Below are positions 33,785 through 41,791 of a stretch of 41,918 bases of DNA, one piece after another. Source of the DNA: Deltaproteobacteria bacterium. GTDB lineage: Bacteria > UBA10199 > JADGCS01. Each line of letters starts with the position of its first letter. The first letter of the stretch is position 1. The position numbers were made by a program, and so were the translations under genes. The notes beneath the pieces are model-generated. The model searched no databases. It was not told where the DNA came from and saw nothing but the letters and a program-made list of their open reading frames with translations. The DNA is taken from the NCBI GenBank assembly GCA_015228875.1, contig JADGCS010000030.1, positions 1-41,918 on the forward strand, written 5' to 3'.

Positions 33785-34384
33785 ATGATACGCATTGAGA
33801 TTCACCCACAGAATCCGCAACCAAGATTTGTGAAAGAGGTAGCCGCTGTTTTTGAAAATGGCGGTCTGGTGGTTTACCCAACAGGTGCCGGGTATTCTGT
33901 GGGTTGCAGTGTACATACCAAAAAGGCCATTGACCGTCTGTATCATCTCAAAAGGGCCATCAAAAAATATTTTATGGCAATGATGTTTCCCGATTTTTCG
34001 TCAATGACCGAGTTTGTCGAGATCGAGACAACAGCGTACCGTTACATGAAAGACAAACTGCCCGGTCCGTACACGTTTATTCTACCGGCCACAAAGAAAG
34101 GTAAAAAAATTCTGGATGTTCGGCGACCTGAGATTGGCATCAGGGTCCCGAGGCATCCTTTTTTTCAATGTCTGCAGTCGTTCTATCAGCACCCCATATT
34201 AAACACGGCCGCCAAAATTGATGAAGAAGATTATCTCATTGATCCGGATGATATAGAAGAAAAATTTGGTTCACGTGTAGACATGATCGTTGATTCGGGT
34301 GTGGTGCCCATCAAGCCAACAACGATTATCTCTCTGGTGACCGGTGTTCCCGAGCTTGTCAGACAGGGGGAAGGGGTATTTTAG
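33785..34384 (+). CDS. YciO/Sua5/YrdC-family protein
   Basis: A 199-residue YrdC-fold protein. GGLVVYPTGAGYSVGCSV (about 28-45) and LYHLKRAIKKYFMAMMF correspond to the KxR nucleotide-binding region; LPGPYTFILPAT is the family mid-motif. It lacks the extra C-terminal domain of Sua5. YciO-type members are close to the threonylcarbamoyl-AMP synthase TsaC used for t6A tRNA modification but have uncertain roles. AGAGAG before the ATG supports the start. It is part of the mtgA-yciO-dpm cluster; the functional link between them is unclear. Confidence 0.85.
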   Translation: MIRIEIHPQNPQPRFVKEVAAVFENGGLVVYPTGAGYSVGCSVHTKKAIDRLYHLKRAIKKYFMAMMFPDFSSMTEFVEIETTAYRYMKDKLPGPYTFILPATKKGKKILDVRRPEIGIRVPRHPFFQCLQSFYQHPILNTAAKIDEEDYLIDPDDIEEKFGSRVDMIVDSGVVPIKPTTIISLVTGVPELVRQGEGVF

Positions 34385-34414
34385 CCCGACAGCAGCGAGG
34401 CACCAAAATTCATT

Positions 34415-35134
34415 ATGGGTTCACTTCGGTCTAACATACTGATCATTATGCCCACTTATAATGAGGCTGAGAACATCGGGGTGATGATCGACAGAATTTC
34501 CGCTCTGGTCCCGGGGGCACACATGCTGGTGGTCGATGACAATTCACCCGACGGTACGGCCAAAAGGGTCACACAGCTGCAACAGAGTCTGGACAATCTC
34601 AAGCTGATCGTAAGAGAAGGTAAACAGGGCCTTGCCTCTGCATATCTTGCGGGCTTTGGGTATGCGTTAAATCATGGGTACGAATACATTTTTGAGATGG
34701 ATGCTGATGGTTCTCACTCGCCGGAAAGTATCTCCCCGTTGCTCGATGCCGTCAAAAACAATGATCTGGTAATTGGTTCCCGTTACGTTGCAGGGGGCGG
34801 TATAAAAAACTGGCCGCTCTCAAGGTTTCTTTTAAGTTATCTGGCCAATAAATATGCAAGGGTTGTAACGGGCATGCCGGTAAAGGACGCCACAGGCGGC
34901 TTTAAATGTTTCAGGCGCAGGGTTTTAGAAGACATTGACCTGCACACGGTCACATCGCACGGGTACGCGTTTCAGATCGAAGTCAACTTTAGGGCTTGGA
35001 AAAAAGGATTTAAAATTGCAGAAATCCCCATTGTTTTTTTTGACCGCACGCGCGGGAAATCAAAAATGTCAAAGGGGATTATCCTCGAAGCCCTCTGGGT
35101 TGTGTGGAAATTAAGGCTGTCGGGTCGCCGGTAA
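34415..35134 (+). CDS. Polyprenol-phosphate mannosyltransferase (Dpm1-like GT2)
   Basis: A 239-residue GT2 glycosyltransferase of the dolichol-phosphate mannose synthase group, without C-terminal membrane helices. Motifs are ILIIMPTYNEAENIGVMID (10-28), VVDDNSPDGTA, EMDADGSHSP (the metal-binding DxD equivalent) and DATGGFKCFRR. Such enzymes load a sugar onto polyprenol phosphate for GT-C transferases in the membrane. A GT-C-like membrane protein is encoded convergently right after it, a suggestive pairing. It starts 30 bases after the YciO-like gene. Confidence 0.9.
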   Translation: MGSLRSNILIIMPTYNEAENIGVMIDRISALVPGAHMLVVDDNSPDGTAKRVTQLQQSLDNLKLIVREGKQGLASAYLAGFGYALNHGYEYIFEMDADGSHSPESISPLLDAVKNNDLVIGSRYVAGGGIKNWPLSRFLLSYLANKYARVVTGMPVKDATGGFKCFRRRVLEDIDLHTVTSHGYAFQIEVNFRAWKKGFKIAEIPIVFFDRTRGKSKMSKGIILEALWVVWKLRLSGRR

Positions 35135-35139
35135 AAACC

Positions 35140-35221
35140 AAGTTGCCAACTTGACTTTGACGCGATTGAGTTCCTCCGTTATGCAAGGAATGCACCCGCG
35201 CTCTGTCAACTTTGAAATTCC
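35140..35221 (-). repeat. Solo tail module of leader repeat
   Basis: On the minus strand this matches the tail module at 8814-8918 (AATTTCAAAGTTGACAGAGC and onward), with mostly transitions between the copies, and lacks the 26-nt hairpin insert. No leader module is attached. It lies between two convergent genes, immediately after the glycosyltransferase stop, and includes the small palindrome AAGTTGCCAACTT. Confidence 0.75.
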
Positions 35222-35231
35222 CATACATAAA

Positions 35232-36731
35232 TCAATCATGGCGAATCACATCTTTTTTGATAAACAAAAGACTTGCGGGGTCTTCTGAGACAAATTGCCA
35301 GTCGGGGTGTGTGCTGATAATTTCGAGCAGGGGTCGCGCTGTGTGTAATCGTTCGATAATAAATCCCTTAAGATGATATTTGCCGACAAGCTGGTCGAAG
35401 TCTTTTTTTGAACGTGAGATTCCAAAGTAATCACGAGTGTAAAAATTCATATCAGTCACAAAACCGTGATAAAAAATTTTTCTCTTTTTCTGCCACTGCC
35501 AGGCAAGGTACGAACCAAAGCGGTGCGAGTTATACATATTGGCGTTGAAGTTTGCCTGCTCAATAATTTCAAGATTTTTTGTGGGCTGGGCAACGGGATC
35601 AATCCCGTAGCCAAACGTCCTTTTAACACCCATGCTTGCATAACCCACTGTCATTATTTTCAAGATAAAACAGATCACGACAACAATGAGGAGCAGATTA
35701 ATTTTGCCCTGTCTGGACGAGTTCCGTCTTTCGGGAACCACAAAACAACCCGCGGTTATTAAAAAATAACCAAGGGTAGGGATAAAACGGATCCCCTTAA
35801 GAGCCATAAAGGTGATCAGGGAGAGAACAACCACAGCAAACAGCGCCCCCTGCTTGTTCCCCAAAATGCCGGGGCTGTCCTGTGTCCAGCTTTTATATTT
35901 TAAGACAAGCCCCCCCATAAAAAAAATCGCATACACGATCACAAGACCAAGCATAAGATGAATCTCGATCTTATCCAAAAAAACACCTTGATAGCTGGGA
36001 AACCACTCGTAGTAATATTCCTGCATGACCTTTCCCTCGTTAAGGGCAAAGGTGATGGGATAAAGCATGCCATGCAGGCCATCGGGATTAACAAGACACA
36101 CGACACCTGAGAGCAGGGTGAGTGCCACAAACTTTTGGTATTCTTTAAGAGAGCGCGCGCTGATGTGTGTCAGACAAAAGATGATGCAGATAAAAAGACC
36201 AAGCAAGTGCCCCGGATGCAGCTGAACCCAGACAAGAAAGATGATGGGAAGACCATACTTGGTTTTTGATGGTTTGATTGTTTCTGCAAGGCAGATGGCA
36301 AAGACCAGCGTTGCAAAGAGGTCAGAAAAAAGATTTGCCCTTTCAACAAAACGAAAACTTGCGGCAAAGGCAACAACCATGACCGAAGCGCTCCATACAA
36401 AGAGTTTAAGCGGATGGTGGTTTTTCCAGAAGAGGGGCAACGCCATGGAGAGGCAGATGATAAGGGCCTTTGTGCCTGTGACAAGAAACAACCCCCCTGT
36501 TTTATAAAGGCCGTAAAAAAAAAGATAACTCGCCCATTCGTGCATGATCTGCCATTCGTAGTTGGGGATTGAAAATAAAAAGGGGTCTGTCCTGGGAAAA
36601 GACCCTGTTGAAAAAAATTCTCTTGCGATGGCCAGGTACATAAAAAGATCTTCGGACTGAAAGGGAAAAAAGGCCATCACAAAGACAAAGAGCAGTGTGG
36701 CAATAACAAGAAACCCTGAACTGATATCCAT
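35232..36731 (-). CDS. Polytopic membrane protein, GT-C glycosyltransferase-like
   Basis: A 499-residue inner-membrane protein with about ten hydrophobic segments. The N-terminal loop, SEDLFMYLAIAREFFSTGSFPRTDPF, and the following WQIMHEWASYLFFYGLYKTGG resemble the first loop of GT-C (PMT/ArnT-type) transferases, which use polyprenol-linked sugars. The C-terminal soluble part (MYNSHRFGSYLAWQW) also occurs in such proteins. The frame is open to 36890, but that stretch is translated leader repeat copy 4. The start is taken as ATG 36731, the last codon of the repeat. There is no Shine-Dalgarno sequence other than GCGGG of the repeat hairpin. The substrate is unknown. Confidence 0.72.
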   Translation of the reverse strand: MDISSGFLVIATLLFVFVMAFFPFQSEDLFMYLAIAREFFSTGSFPRTDPFLFSIPNYEWQIMHEWASYLFFYGLYKTGGLFLVTGTKALIICLSMALPLFWKNHHPLKLFVWSASVMVVAFAASFRFVERANLFSDLFATLVFAICLAETIKPSKTKYGLPIIFLVWVQLHPGHLLGLFICIIFCLTHISARSLKEYQKFVALTLLSGVVCLVNPDGLHGMLYPITFALNEGKVMQEYYYEWFPSYQGVFLDKIEIHLMLGLVIVYAIFFMGGLVLKYKSWTQDSPGILGNKQGALFAVVVLSLITFMALKGIRFIPTLGYFLITAGCFVVPERRNSSRQGKINLLLIVVVICFILKIMTVGYASMGVKRTFGYGIDPVAQPTKNLEIIEQANFNANMYNSHRFGSYLAWQWQKKRKIFYHGFVTDMNFYTRDYFGISRSKKDFDQLVGKYHLKGFIIERLHTARPLLEIISTHPDWQFVSEDPASLLFIKKDVIRHD

Positions 36732-36867
36732 AACCCGCATAAAGCGGAGTGCATTGCGATCAAACATGAAAGGTTTCATGTTTAGCGCTATGCGCCAGAT
36801 ACTACGCGGGCGGACACCATGCAAAAATTGATGCCGAAACGCGTAGAAAAAACCTTCCAAGGTTCTA
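36729..36867 (-). repeat. Leader repeat, long form, copy 4
   Basis: Full long form: AACCTTGGAAGGTT palindrome plus T run, CTACGCG...CGCGTAG, the AAACATGAAA / TTTCATGTTT hairpin and terminal CCGCTTTATGCGGGTTATG. The last three bases are the start codon of the downstream membrane-protein gene. It is nearly identical to copy 3, about 10.8 kb away. Confidence 0.9.
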
Positions 36868-37009
36868 AGAGGGGATGTGCCGACAATCACGGGGAAAAAA
36901 TACTGTATTTATCTGTTAAAATCCACTATTGATTCCAGTATAAATAATACTTCAGGCTGCAGTCCCACAAAAAAATTGATGACACACCGCTAAACAAAAA
37001 AGGTTTCCC

Positions 37010-38317
37010 ATGGCAAAAAAAACAACCTTCATTGGTCTTTTAGGCTTTGGCACGGTCGGCAGCGCCGTCTACAGGCTGATCAACAGCAACCGCGATCTTT
37101 TACAAAGAAAAACGGATCACGAAATTCAAATCAAATCAATCTGCGAAAAAAACATGAGCAAGGCCGTGGGTGTTGACCAAAAACTCTTTACAACCGACTA
37201 CGAGGCCATTGCAGCAGATCCCGATATTTCAATCGTTGTCGAGCTGATGGGAGACTGTCCCGAAGCTCTAGAGGCAATGAGAATGGCCTTAAGCAGGGGC
37301 AATTCGGTGGTGACGGCAAACAAGGCACTGATTGCAAGACACGCACCGGAGCTTTTTGAACTCGCCCGCAAAAACAACTGTGAAATTCTCTTTGAGGCAA
37401 GTGTGGGCGGCGGGATCCCTGTACTCAGGGCCTTAAGGGAAGGCCTTGCGTCCAATCGCATCCGGTCATTGTACGGAATCATCAACGGCACATCCAATTA
37501 CATACTTTCCAAAATGACGGCAGAGGGCGCTGATTTTCAGGCGGTTCTCAAAGAGGCTCAGGCTTTGGGTTACGCAGAGGCCGATCCGGGTTCTGATATC
37601 ATGGGAACAGATGTTGTCTACAAGCTTGCCATTCTGACAATGCTTTGTCATGGCCGGTTTGTTAATGTGGACGAGATTTTTTGCAGGGGGATTGCTCATA
37701 TCCTTCCCCTCGACATCAAGATGGCAGAAAAATTTGGGTATGTGATCAAGATGCTGGGTATTACAAAAATGCACGATCATTCTTTTGAGGCGAGGGTCCA
37801 TCCAGCGATGATCCCTGTCAATAATCCCCTTGCCCATGTTCATGGCGCCTTTAACGCAATACAGTACCATGGCGACTTCTCGGGCGAGGGAATGCTGTAT
37901 GGTCTGGGTGCGGGTGGTAACCCAACAGCCTCCGCGGTGGTTTCGGATATCATCGAACTCAGCAGAAACATCCAGTCGCAGAACCGCATCAACCTCGGAT
38001 CGACAGGTTTTTCACACCACACTCTCGAGGCTGCCAGACCGCGTGACATTTTAGAGCTGCACACCTGCTACTATATTCGCTTTTCTGTCTTGGACAGGCC
38101 CAATGTGCTCGCGGGGATTACCGCTGTACTGGGCAGAAACAACATCAGCATTCAACACCTTTATCAGCAGGGACAAAGGCAGGAAGATGCTGTGCCCGTG
38201 ATTGTTTTTACACACAAGGCCTGCGAGAGAGATATTCGCTCTGCCCTTAAAGAAATTGATGCCATGGACTTTATCACGCAGACAACCAAGATCATCCGGA
38301 TAGAAGACGAACCTTAA
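37010..38317 (+). CDS. hom: Homoserine dehydrogenase
   Basis: A 435-residue enzyme reducing aspartate semialdehyde to homoserine in threonine and methionine synthesis. The NAD(P) loop is GLLGFGTVGSAVYRLI (9-24). TANKALIARH is in the cofactor domain. The catalytic region holds EASVGGGIPVLRALREGL and the signature YAEADPGSDIMGTDVVYKLAIL, whose Asp and Lys act in catalysis (motif quoted as position 185-206). A C-terminal ACT domain (YYIRFSVLDRPNVLAGIT onward) suggests threonine feedback. AAGG precedes the ATG. It stands alone, followed by palindromic element B. Confidence 0.95.
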   Translation: MAKKTTFIGLLGFGTVGSAVYRLINSNRDLLQRKTDHEIQIKSICEKNMSKAVGVDQKLFTTDYEAIAADPDISIVVELMGDCPEALEAMRMALSRGNSVVTANKALIARHAPELFELARKNNCEILFEASVGGGIPVLRALREGLASNRIRSLYGIINGTSNYILSKMTAEGADFQAVLKEAQALGYAEADPGSDIMGTDVVYKLAILTMLCHGRFVNVDEIFCRGIAHILPLDIKMAEKFGYVIKMLGITKMHDHSFEARVHPAMIPVNNPLAHVHGAFNAIQYHGDFSGEGMLYGLGAGGNPTASAVVSDIIELSRNIQSQNRINLGSTGFSHHTLEAARPRDILELHTCYYIRFSVLDRPNVLAGITAVLGRNNISIQHLYQQGQRQEDAVPVIVFTHKACERDIRSALKEIDAMDFITQTTKIIRIEDEP

Positions 38318-38384
38318 AGTATTACGGGCTTGACCATGCCATCAAAAGAGGGCAGAAATAACGGCCGAGTGACGGCTAAGGGTT

Positions 38385-38538
38385 AGGAGCATGTCGGACA
38401 ACACCTGTTTCGGAGGAGTCCTGAAAAATCATGTCCCGTGACAAAATGTTAAGACATGATTTTTCAGGGTTTGAAATATTTTGCAAGCGGCAAAATTTTC
38501 AAACGTCCTGAGAAACAGGTGTTGTCCGGCATGCTCCT
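38385..38538. repeat. Nested palindromic element, copy B
   Basis: 154 bp, with an outer stem of about 27 bp (38385-38411 with 38512-38538, one wobble) around two hairpins nearly identical to those of copy A at 7372. The outer stem sequence differs from copy A but remains complementary. It lies between hom and the SRPBCC gene, both on the plus strand, and is flanked by short GCTAAGGG direct repeats. Confidence 0.9.
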
Positions 38539-38570
38539 GGGGGCTAAGGGCTAATTTAAAAGGAGGTCTT

Positions 38571-38999
38571 ATGGCAAATGCAGTGCAGGAAATCGAAATT
38601 AAGGCAACACCCAAACAGTGCTACGACGTTGTCTGGGCATTTGAAAACTACCCTGAGTTTATTGGGGATCTCAAAGAGGTAGAAATCGCAAACAAAAAGG
38701 GCAATGCCTGTGAGGTCACCTATACCATCAAGGTCATCAAAAAAATAACTTACACTCTCAAAATGAAAGGCACTCCGGGTAAAAAGGTTGAGTGGTCCTT
38801 TGTTAAGGGTGATTTTATGAAGGACAATTTTGGTCATTGGGAATTTAAAGAAATCAAAAAAGGCGTCACAAAGGCCACCTACGATGTCAGCATCAACTTT
38901 GGCATTCTGGTCCCCGGTTCCGTATCAAAAATGCTGGTTGGCAAAAACCTGCCGGCGATGCTTAAGGCATTCAAAGAGAGAATCGAGGCATCCGTATGA
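38571..38999 (+). CDS. SRPBCC (START/COQ10-like) protein
   Basis: A 142-residue single-domain protein of the SRPBCC fold, which has a deep hydrophobic pocket for lipids, quinones or polyketides. IEIKATPKQCYDVVWAFENYPEFIGDLKEVE is the usual N-terminal helix-grip start, and the long C-terminal helix is NLPAMLKAFKERIEASV. It is closest to polyketide-cyclase or COQ10-like members; the ligand is unknown. ATG 38571 with AGGAGG five bases upstream is clearly the start. The frame is open upstream, but only through the palindromic repeat. The stop overlaps the next gene by four bases (ATGA). Confidence 0.88.
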   Translation: MANAVQEIEIKATPKQCYDVVWAFENYPEFIGDLKEVEIANKKGNACEVTYTIKVIKKITYTLKMKGTPGKKVEWSFVKGDFMKDNFGHWEFKEIKKGVTKATYDVSINFGILVPGSVSKMLVGKNLPAMLKAFKERIEASV

Positions 39000-39346
39000 T
39001 AACAAGTGTTGCAAAAAAAATAGCGGGTATCACAGATTCAAAAAACCTGAGTTGGGCAGTGGCTCAGGTTCTCGACTTAAAAGGGCTCTCCAGGGATCTT
39101 GTCAATGCGCTCACAGAAAAGGCCTTAAGGCAGAAGGATCTTATCATCGATGTGATTGCAAAGGAATTTTCAAAATTTTTGTCCAAGGTCAACATCGCCG
39201 AAGAGGCACACAAGATACTCGACGGGGCGACGCTTAATGTGCAGGCATCGCTCAATTTTAAAAATCAAAAGCCAAGAACAGCGACCATGACCTTCTCGCA
39301 CAACGGCCGCCGGGTCACATCCAAAAATCGAAAAATAAAAAAGTGA
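38996..39346 (+). CDS. Unknown 116-residue basic protein, coupled to SRPBCC gene
   Basis: A small hydrophilic protein translated through an ATGA overlap with the SRPBCC gene, so the two are probably produced together. It is mostly helical: AVAQVLDLKGLSRDLVNALTEKALRQKDLI and a second helix with KEFSKFLSKVNIAEEAHKIL. A basic, strand-like C-terminus (VTSKNRKIKK) follows. It has a phasin-like or RNA/DNA-binding-tail look, but no family is recognised. Coupling suggests it works with the SRPBCC protein, perhaps on lipid or granule surfaces; that is speculation. Confidence 0.75.
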   Translation: MITSVAKKIAGITDSKNLSWAVAQVLDLKGLSRDLVNALTEKALRQKDLIIDVIAKEFSKFLSKVNIAEEAHKILDGATLNVQASLNFKNQKPRTATMTFSHNGRRVTSKNRKIKK

Positions 39347-39516
39347 GACCTTAATACATACATCTGAGAATCAGATACATCGTTTATTAAATCCAAACTT
39401 GTTAAACAAAAACCTGTCACAGCTCTACAAAATTCTCTCATATCTTGGCCTTCAAATTGATATGCGTGTTAAAGTGCAGCATAAACTGTAAGCTCTCCCC
39501 AATACCACGTCTAAAC

Positions 39517-39541
39517 CTGACCATATTTTTAAAATGGTCAG
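39517..39541. other. Intergenic hairpin
   Basis: Perfect 8-bp stem CTGACCAT / ATGGTCAG with a 9-base AT loop in the 290-base spacer between two convergent genes. No T run follows it, so it is not a standard terminator. The rest of this spacer shows no gene. Confidence 0.5.
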
Positions 39542-39639
39542 ATTAAGTCGAAACCCGTTTAACTGAAACCTTAAAAACTCTCTTGTCAGCACCCATAGCA
39601 GTTCCTGATAAACAATGACTCGTGGCACCTTTTCAGGTT

Positions 39640-40800
39640 TTATGTTTCCAATACTAATTGAAAAGTTAAGGGCCTTTTATAATAAGCTGTGACAATATAA
39701 TCTTCTGTTTCTCTGACAAATTCTGAAGGAATGCCTGCGATCCATTCTGACTTTGGTTTAACTATCTTGAACCCTGCCTGATTTGCATATTGCACCCAAT
39801 TTCCGGCAGAGGTATGAAACTCAATTCTCTTGTCTCCTGTTTCCGCAATAATGTTTCTTGCATCAAGGAAAACAAAACCTTTGTATAGCTGCAAGAGTGA
39901 TGCGTCATGTGTGCCCGAAGCCATATAGGCAAACAATTCGTTGTAAAATGATGTTACGTTTGCGATGAGGGTGATTGACAGATCAGGCAAATCAATATCA
40001 TGTTCGGAGTCAGCATCATTAACAATAAACATTTTTGGTTGCCATTCTCTGATAGTCTTCATGAGTTTTATTTTATCTGCCTTGGGCATATGATGCATCG
40101 ATGCGCTTGCGTTGACCAAGTGGGGCCTTTTGCCATCAAGCAAAGGTCTGAGAAATGATCCGTCTAAATTTTGGGCAAACTCTTCAATGAGCTTATAGCT
40201 GATTGATAAATGACCATTTGCGTGGGCGGATAGTAGTCTGAGTTTTTCACTGGCAATTTTCATCATCTCTTCATAAGGTTCTATCCCTATGACCTTCACA
40301 TGCCTCATCCACGGCCATTCTCTCGCTATGCAGGCCACCATTTTTTCGATTTGAATCGCAGTTCCTATGCCAATGTCTACTATGATGAAAGTATCCTCAC
40401 CCAGAGGCGGCATACTCAGCATGGTATTATTCACAATTCTGTGAGATCTTGTAAAAACAGGCGTGTTGACTGCAGCTTGAAAGTACTTTGAAAATTCATT
40501 TCCTCCGTACATTTTTGCCGCTTCTCTTGTTGTGGCGGTGATGTAATCACTCAAAGCAGGTGCTAGAAAATGACCCTCGGGATCTCTTATAACCGCTCTA
40601 AATGAACAAAGGGCCTCTTCTTTATGGCCAGCATTAAGTGATAGACACCCCCTCACAAATTCAGCTGAGACACTTTTATCGTCTTCAATGACTTCAAGCG
40701 CCCTTCCAAATTCATTACATGTTCCTAGTTGTAGTGCTTGTCCAATGCATGGAATGTTTTCTGGATTTAAAACATTTATATAACTAGGTAATTTTAACAT
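39640..40800 (-). CDS. GRAS-domain-like protein
   Basis: A protein of about 386 residues. After a helical N-terminal part it follows the order of the GRAS domain, known from plants and from some bacteria and built on a methyltransferase-like Rossmann fold. HRIVNNTMLSM (AH..ANQAILEA equivalent), FIIVDIGIGTAIQIEKMV (VHIID equivalent) and VKVIGIEPY come first. HLVNASASMHHMPK with IREWQPKMFIVNDADSEHD (PFYRE-region equivalent) and FYNELFAYM follow. The end is NWVQYANQAGFKIVKP and a SAW-like YYKRPLTF. Bacterial GRAS proteins may be small-molecule methylases; a SAM site here is unproven. ATG 40800 is chosen; ATG 40848 is possible. It is more AT-rich than its neighbours, which may hint at transfer. 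Confidence 0.6.
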   Translation of the reverse strand: MLKLPSYINVLNPENIPCIGQALQLGTCNEFGRALEVIEDDKSVSAEFVRGCLSLNAGHKEEALCSFRAVIRDPEGHFLAPALSDYITATTREAAKMYGGNEFSKYFQAAVNTPVFTRSHRIVNNTMLSMPPLGEDTFIIVDIGIGTAIQIEKMVACIAREWPWMRHVKVIGIEPYEEMMKIASEKLRLLSAHANGHLSISYKLIEEFAQNLDGSFLRPLLDGKRPHLVNASASMHHMPKADKIKLMKTIREWQPKMFIVNDADSEHDIDLPDLSITLIANVTSFYNELFAYMASGTHDASLLQLYKGFVFLDARNIIAETGDKRIEFHTSAGNWVQYANQAGFKIVKPKSEWIAGIPSEFVRETEDYIVTAYYKRPLTFQLVLET

Positions 40801-40948
40801 ATACCACATTCTCCGTGGGCTACGTTTATTTAAAGGCAAGCCTCTCAATGATGTTGTTAGGTACCTTGATTACATTTACTCCGTCTTGCTCTGTTGTTTT
40901 GGGATTCTGCTATGACAAGAAATATAATAAAAAAATATTTGTGATTAT

Positions 40949-41734
40949 TCATTCGGACACCCCAACATCAAATGAATATTCGAGCACCGAACAGGTGTTG
41001 TCGGGAAGATAGGTTCTTTCGGTAAAAAAAAGTCTGCCCCCTGCGGTACAATAAACAATTGTGGTCGATCGTGTACCATAACCGTGTGCGGCGCTTCTAA
41101 TAAAAATCGCCGATAATATTCTTTCCAATTCAATCCCCACACCTGTCTCGGGCAGGTCTTTATCCCCCGCCTGTTCGTCATTTCTCATCAACTTAAATAA
41201 ATCGGTGACAGGGACATTTCCTGAACACTCACTTAAGAGAGCATCAAAAGCGGCCTTCCCCCTTATTGTTTTTGGCCATGCGGTGTTCAAGAAATGGTTG
41301 CTGAGTGTGTAAGAACCGGGCTTGAGTGTACTCGATTCTCCAGATACATTACTATAGTAGTGCAACCCTTTTGCCAAACTTCCAAAGACCAGATTAAAAC
41401 CGTTGTAATGCGACCCGTGACGTTGCAGAGTCTTGAGGTACTCTTGTGCTTCAGGGTTTTGTAAAACAAAGTCACGGACAAGACCACCCCGTGAAGGCAA
41501 CCCATCGTTAAATCTCTTTACATCGCGATAGCTTGTTATCAGTGAAATATTTCCGCTTTTATTTACTCCCAACCACGTCCCGCCCTCTCTCAAATCCCTC
41601 CCTGCCAGTACATGCGGGGCCTCCGTCCAAAAATGAGCGGGTTCAGTCGGTCGTTTATAATATTCATCTCTATTAAGGGCCAATACCAAGGGAATCGCTG
41701 GAATTTGTCTGTATGATAGAAACGCAACACACAT
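40949..41734 (-). CDS. TANGO2/NRDE-family protein
   Basis: A 261-residue protein of the NRDE (TANGO2) family, whose eukaryotic member affects secretion, lipid and haem handling; the bacterial role is unknown. The name motif NRDE is at residues 21-24, followed by the family strands AGRDLREGGTWLGVN (44-58) and SRGGLVRDFV. The Cys at position 2 is common in the family and recalls N-terminal nucleophile enzymes. A late motif, YGTRSTTIVY, is also typical. The length is normal. Its neighbour on the left is the GRAS-like gene on the same strand, 149 bases away. Confidence 0.92.
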   Translation of the reverse strand: MCVAFLSYRQIPAIPLVLALNRDEYYKRPTEPAHFWTEAPHVLAGRDLREGGTWLGVNKSGNISLITSYRDVKRFNDGLPSRGGLVRDFVLQNPEAQEYLKTLQRHGSHYNGFNLVFGSLAKGLHYYSNVSGESSTLKPGSYTLSNHFLNTAWPKTIRGKAAFDALLSECSGNVPVTDLFKLMRNDEQAGDKDLPETGVGIELERILSAIFIRSAAHGYGTRSTTIVYCTAGGRLFFTERTYLPDNTCSVLEYSFDVGVSE

Positions 41735-41791
41735 ATTGCATCCTCACAAAAACCATGCACGCGGCATCATTATTGACTCATCCCCACCCCA

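Noticed and set aside
36732-36890. A 53-residue extension of the GT-C-like membrane protein
   Set aside because: It is the translation of leader repeat copy 4. Copy 3 has a one-base insertion that breaks the same frame, so there is no selection for the peptide.
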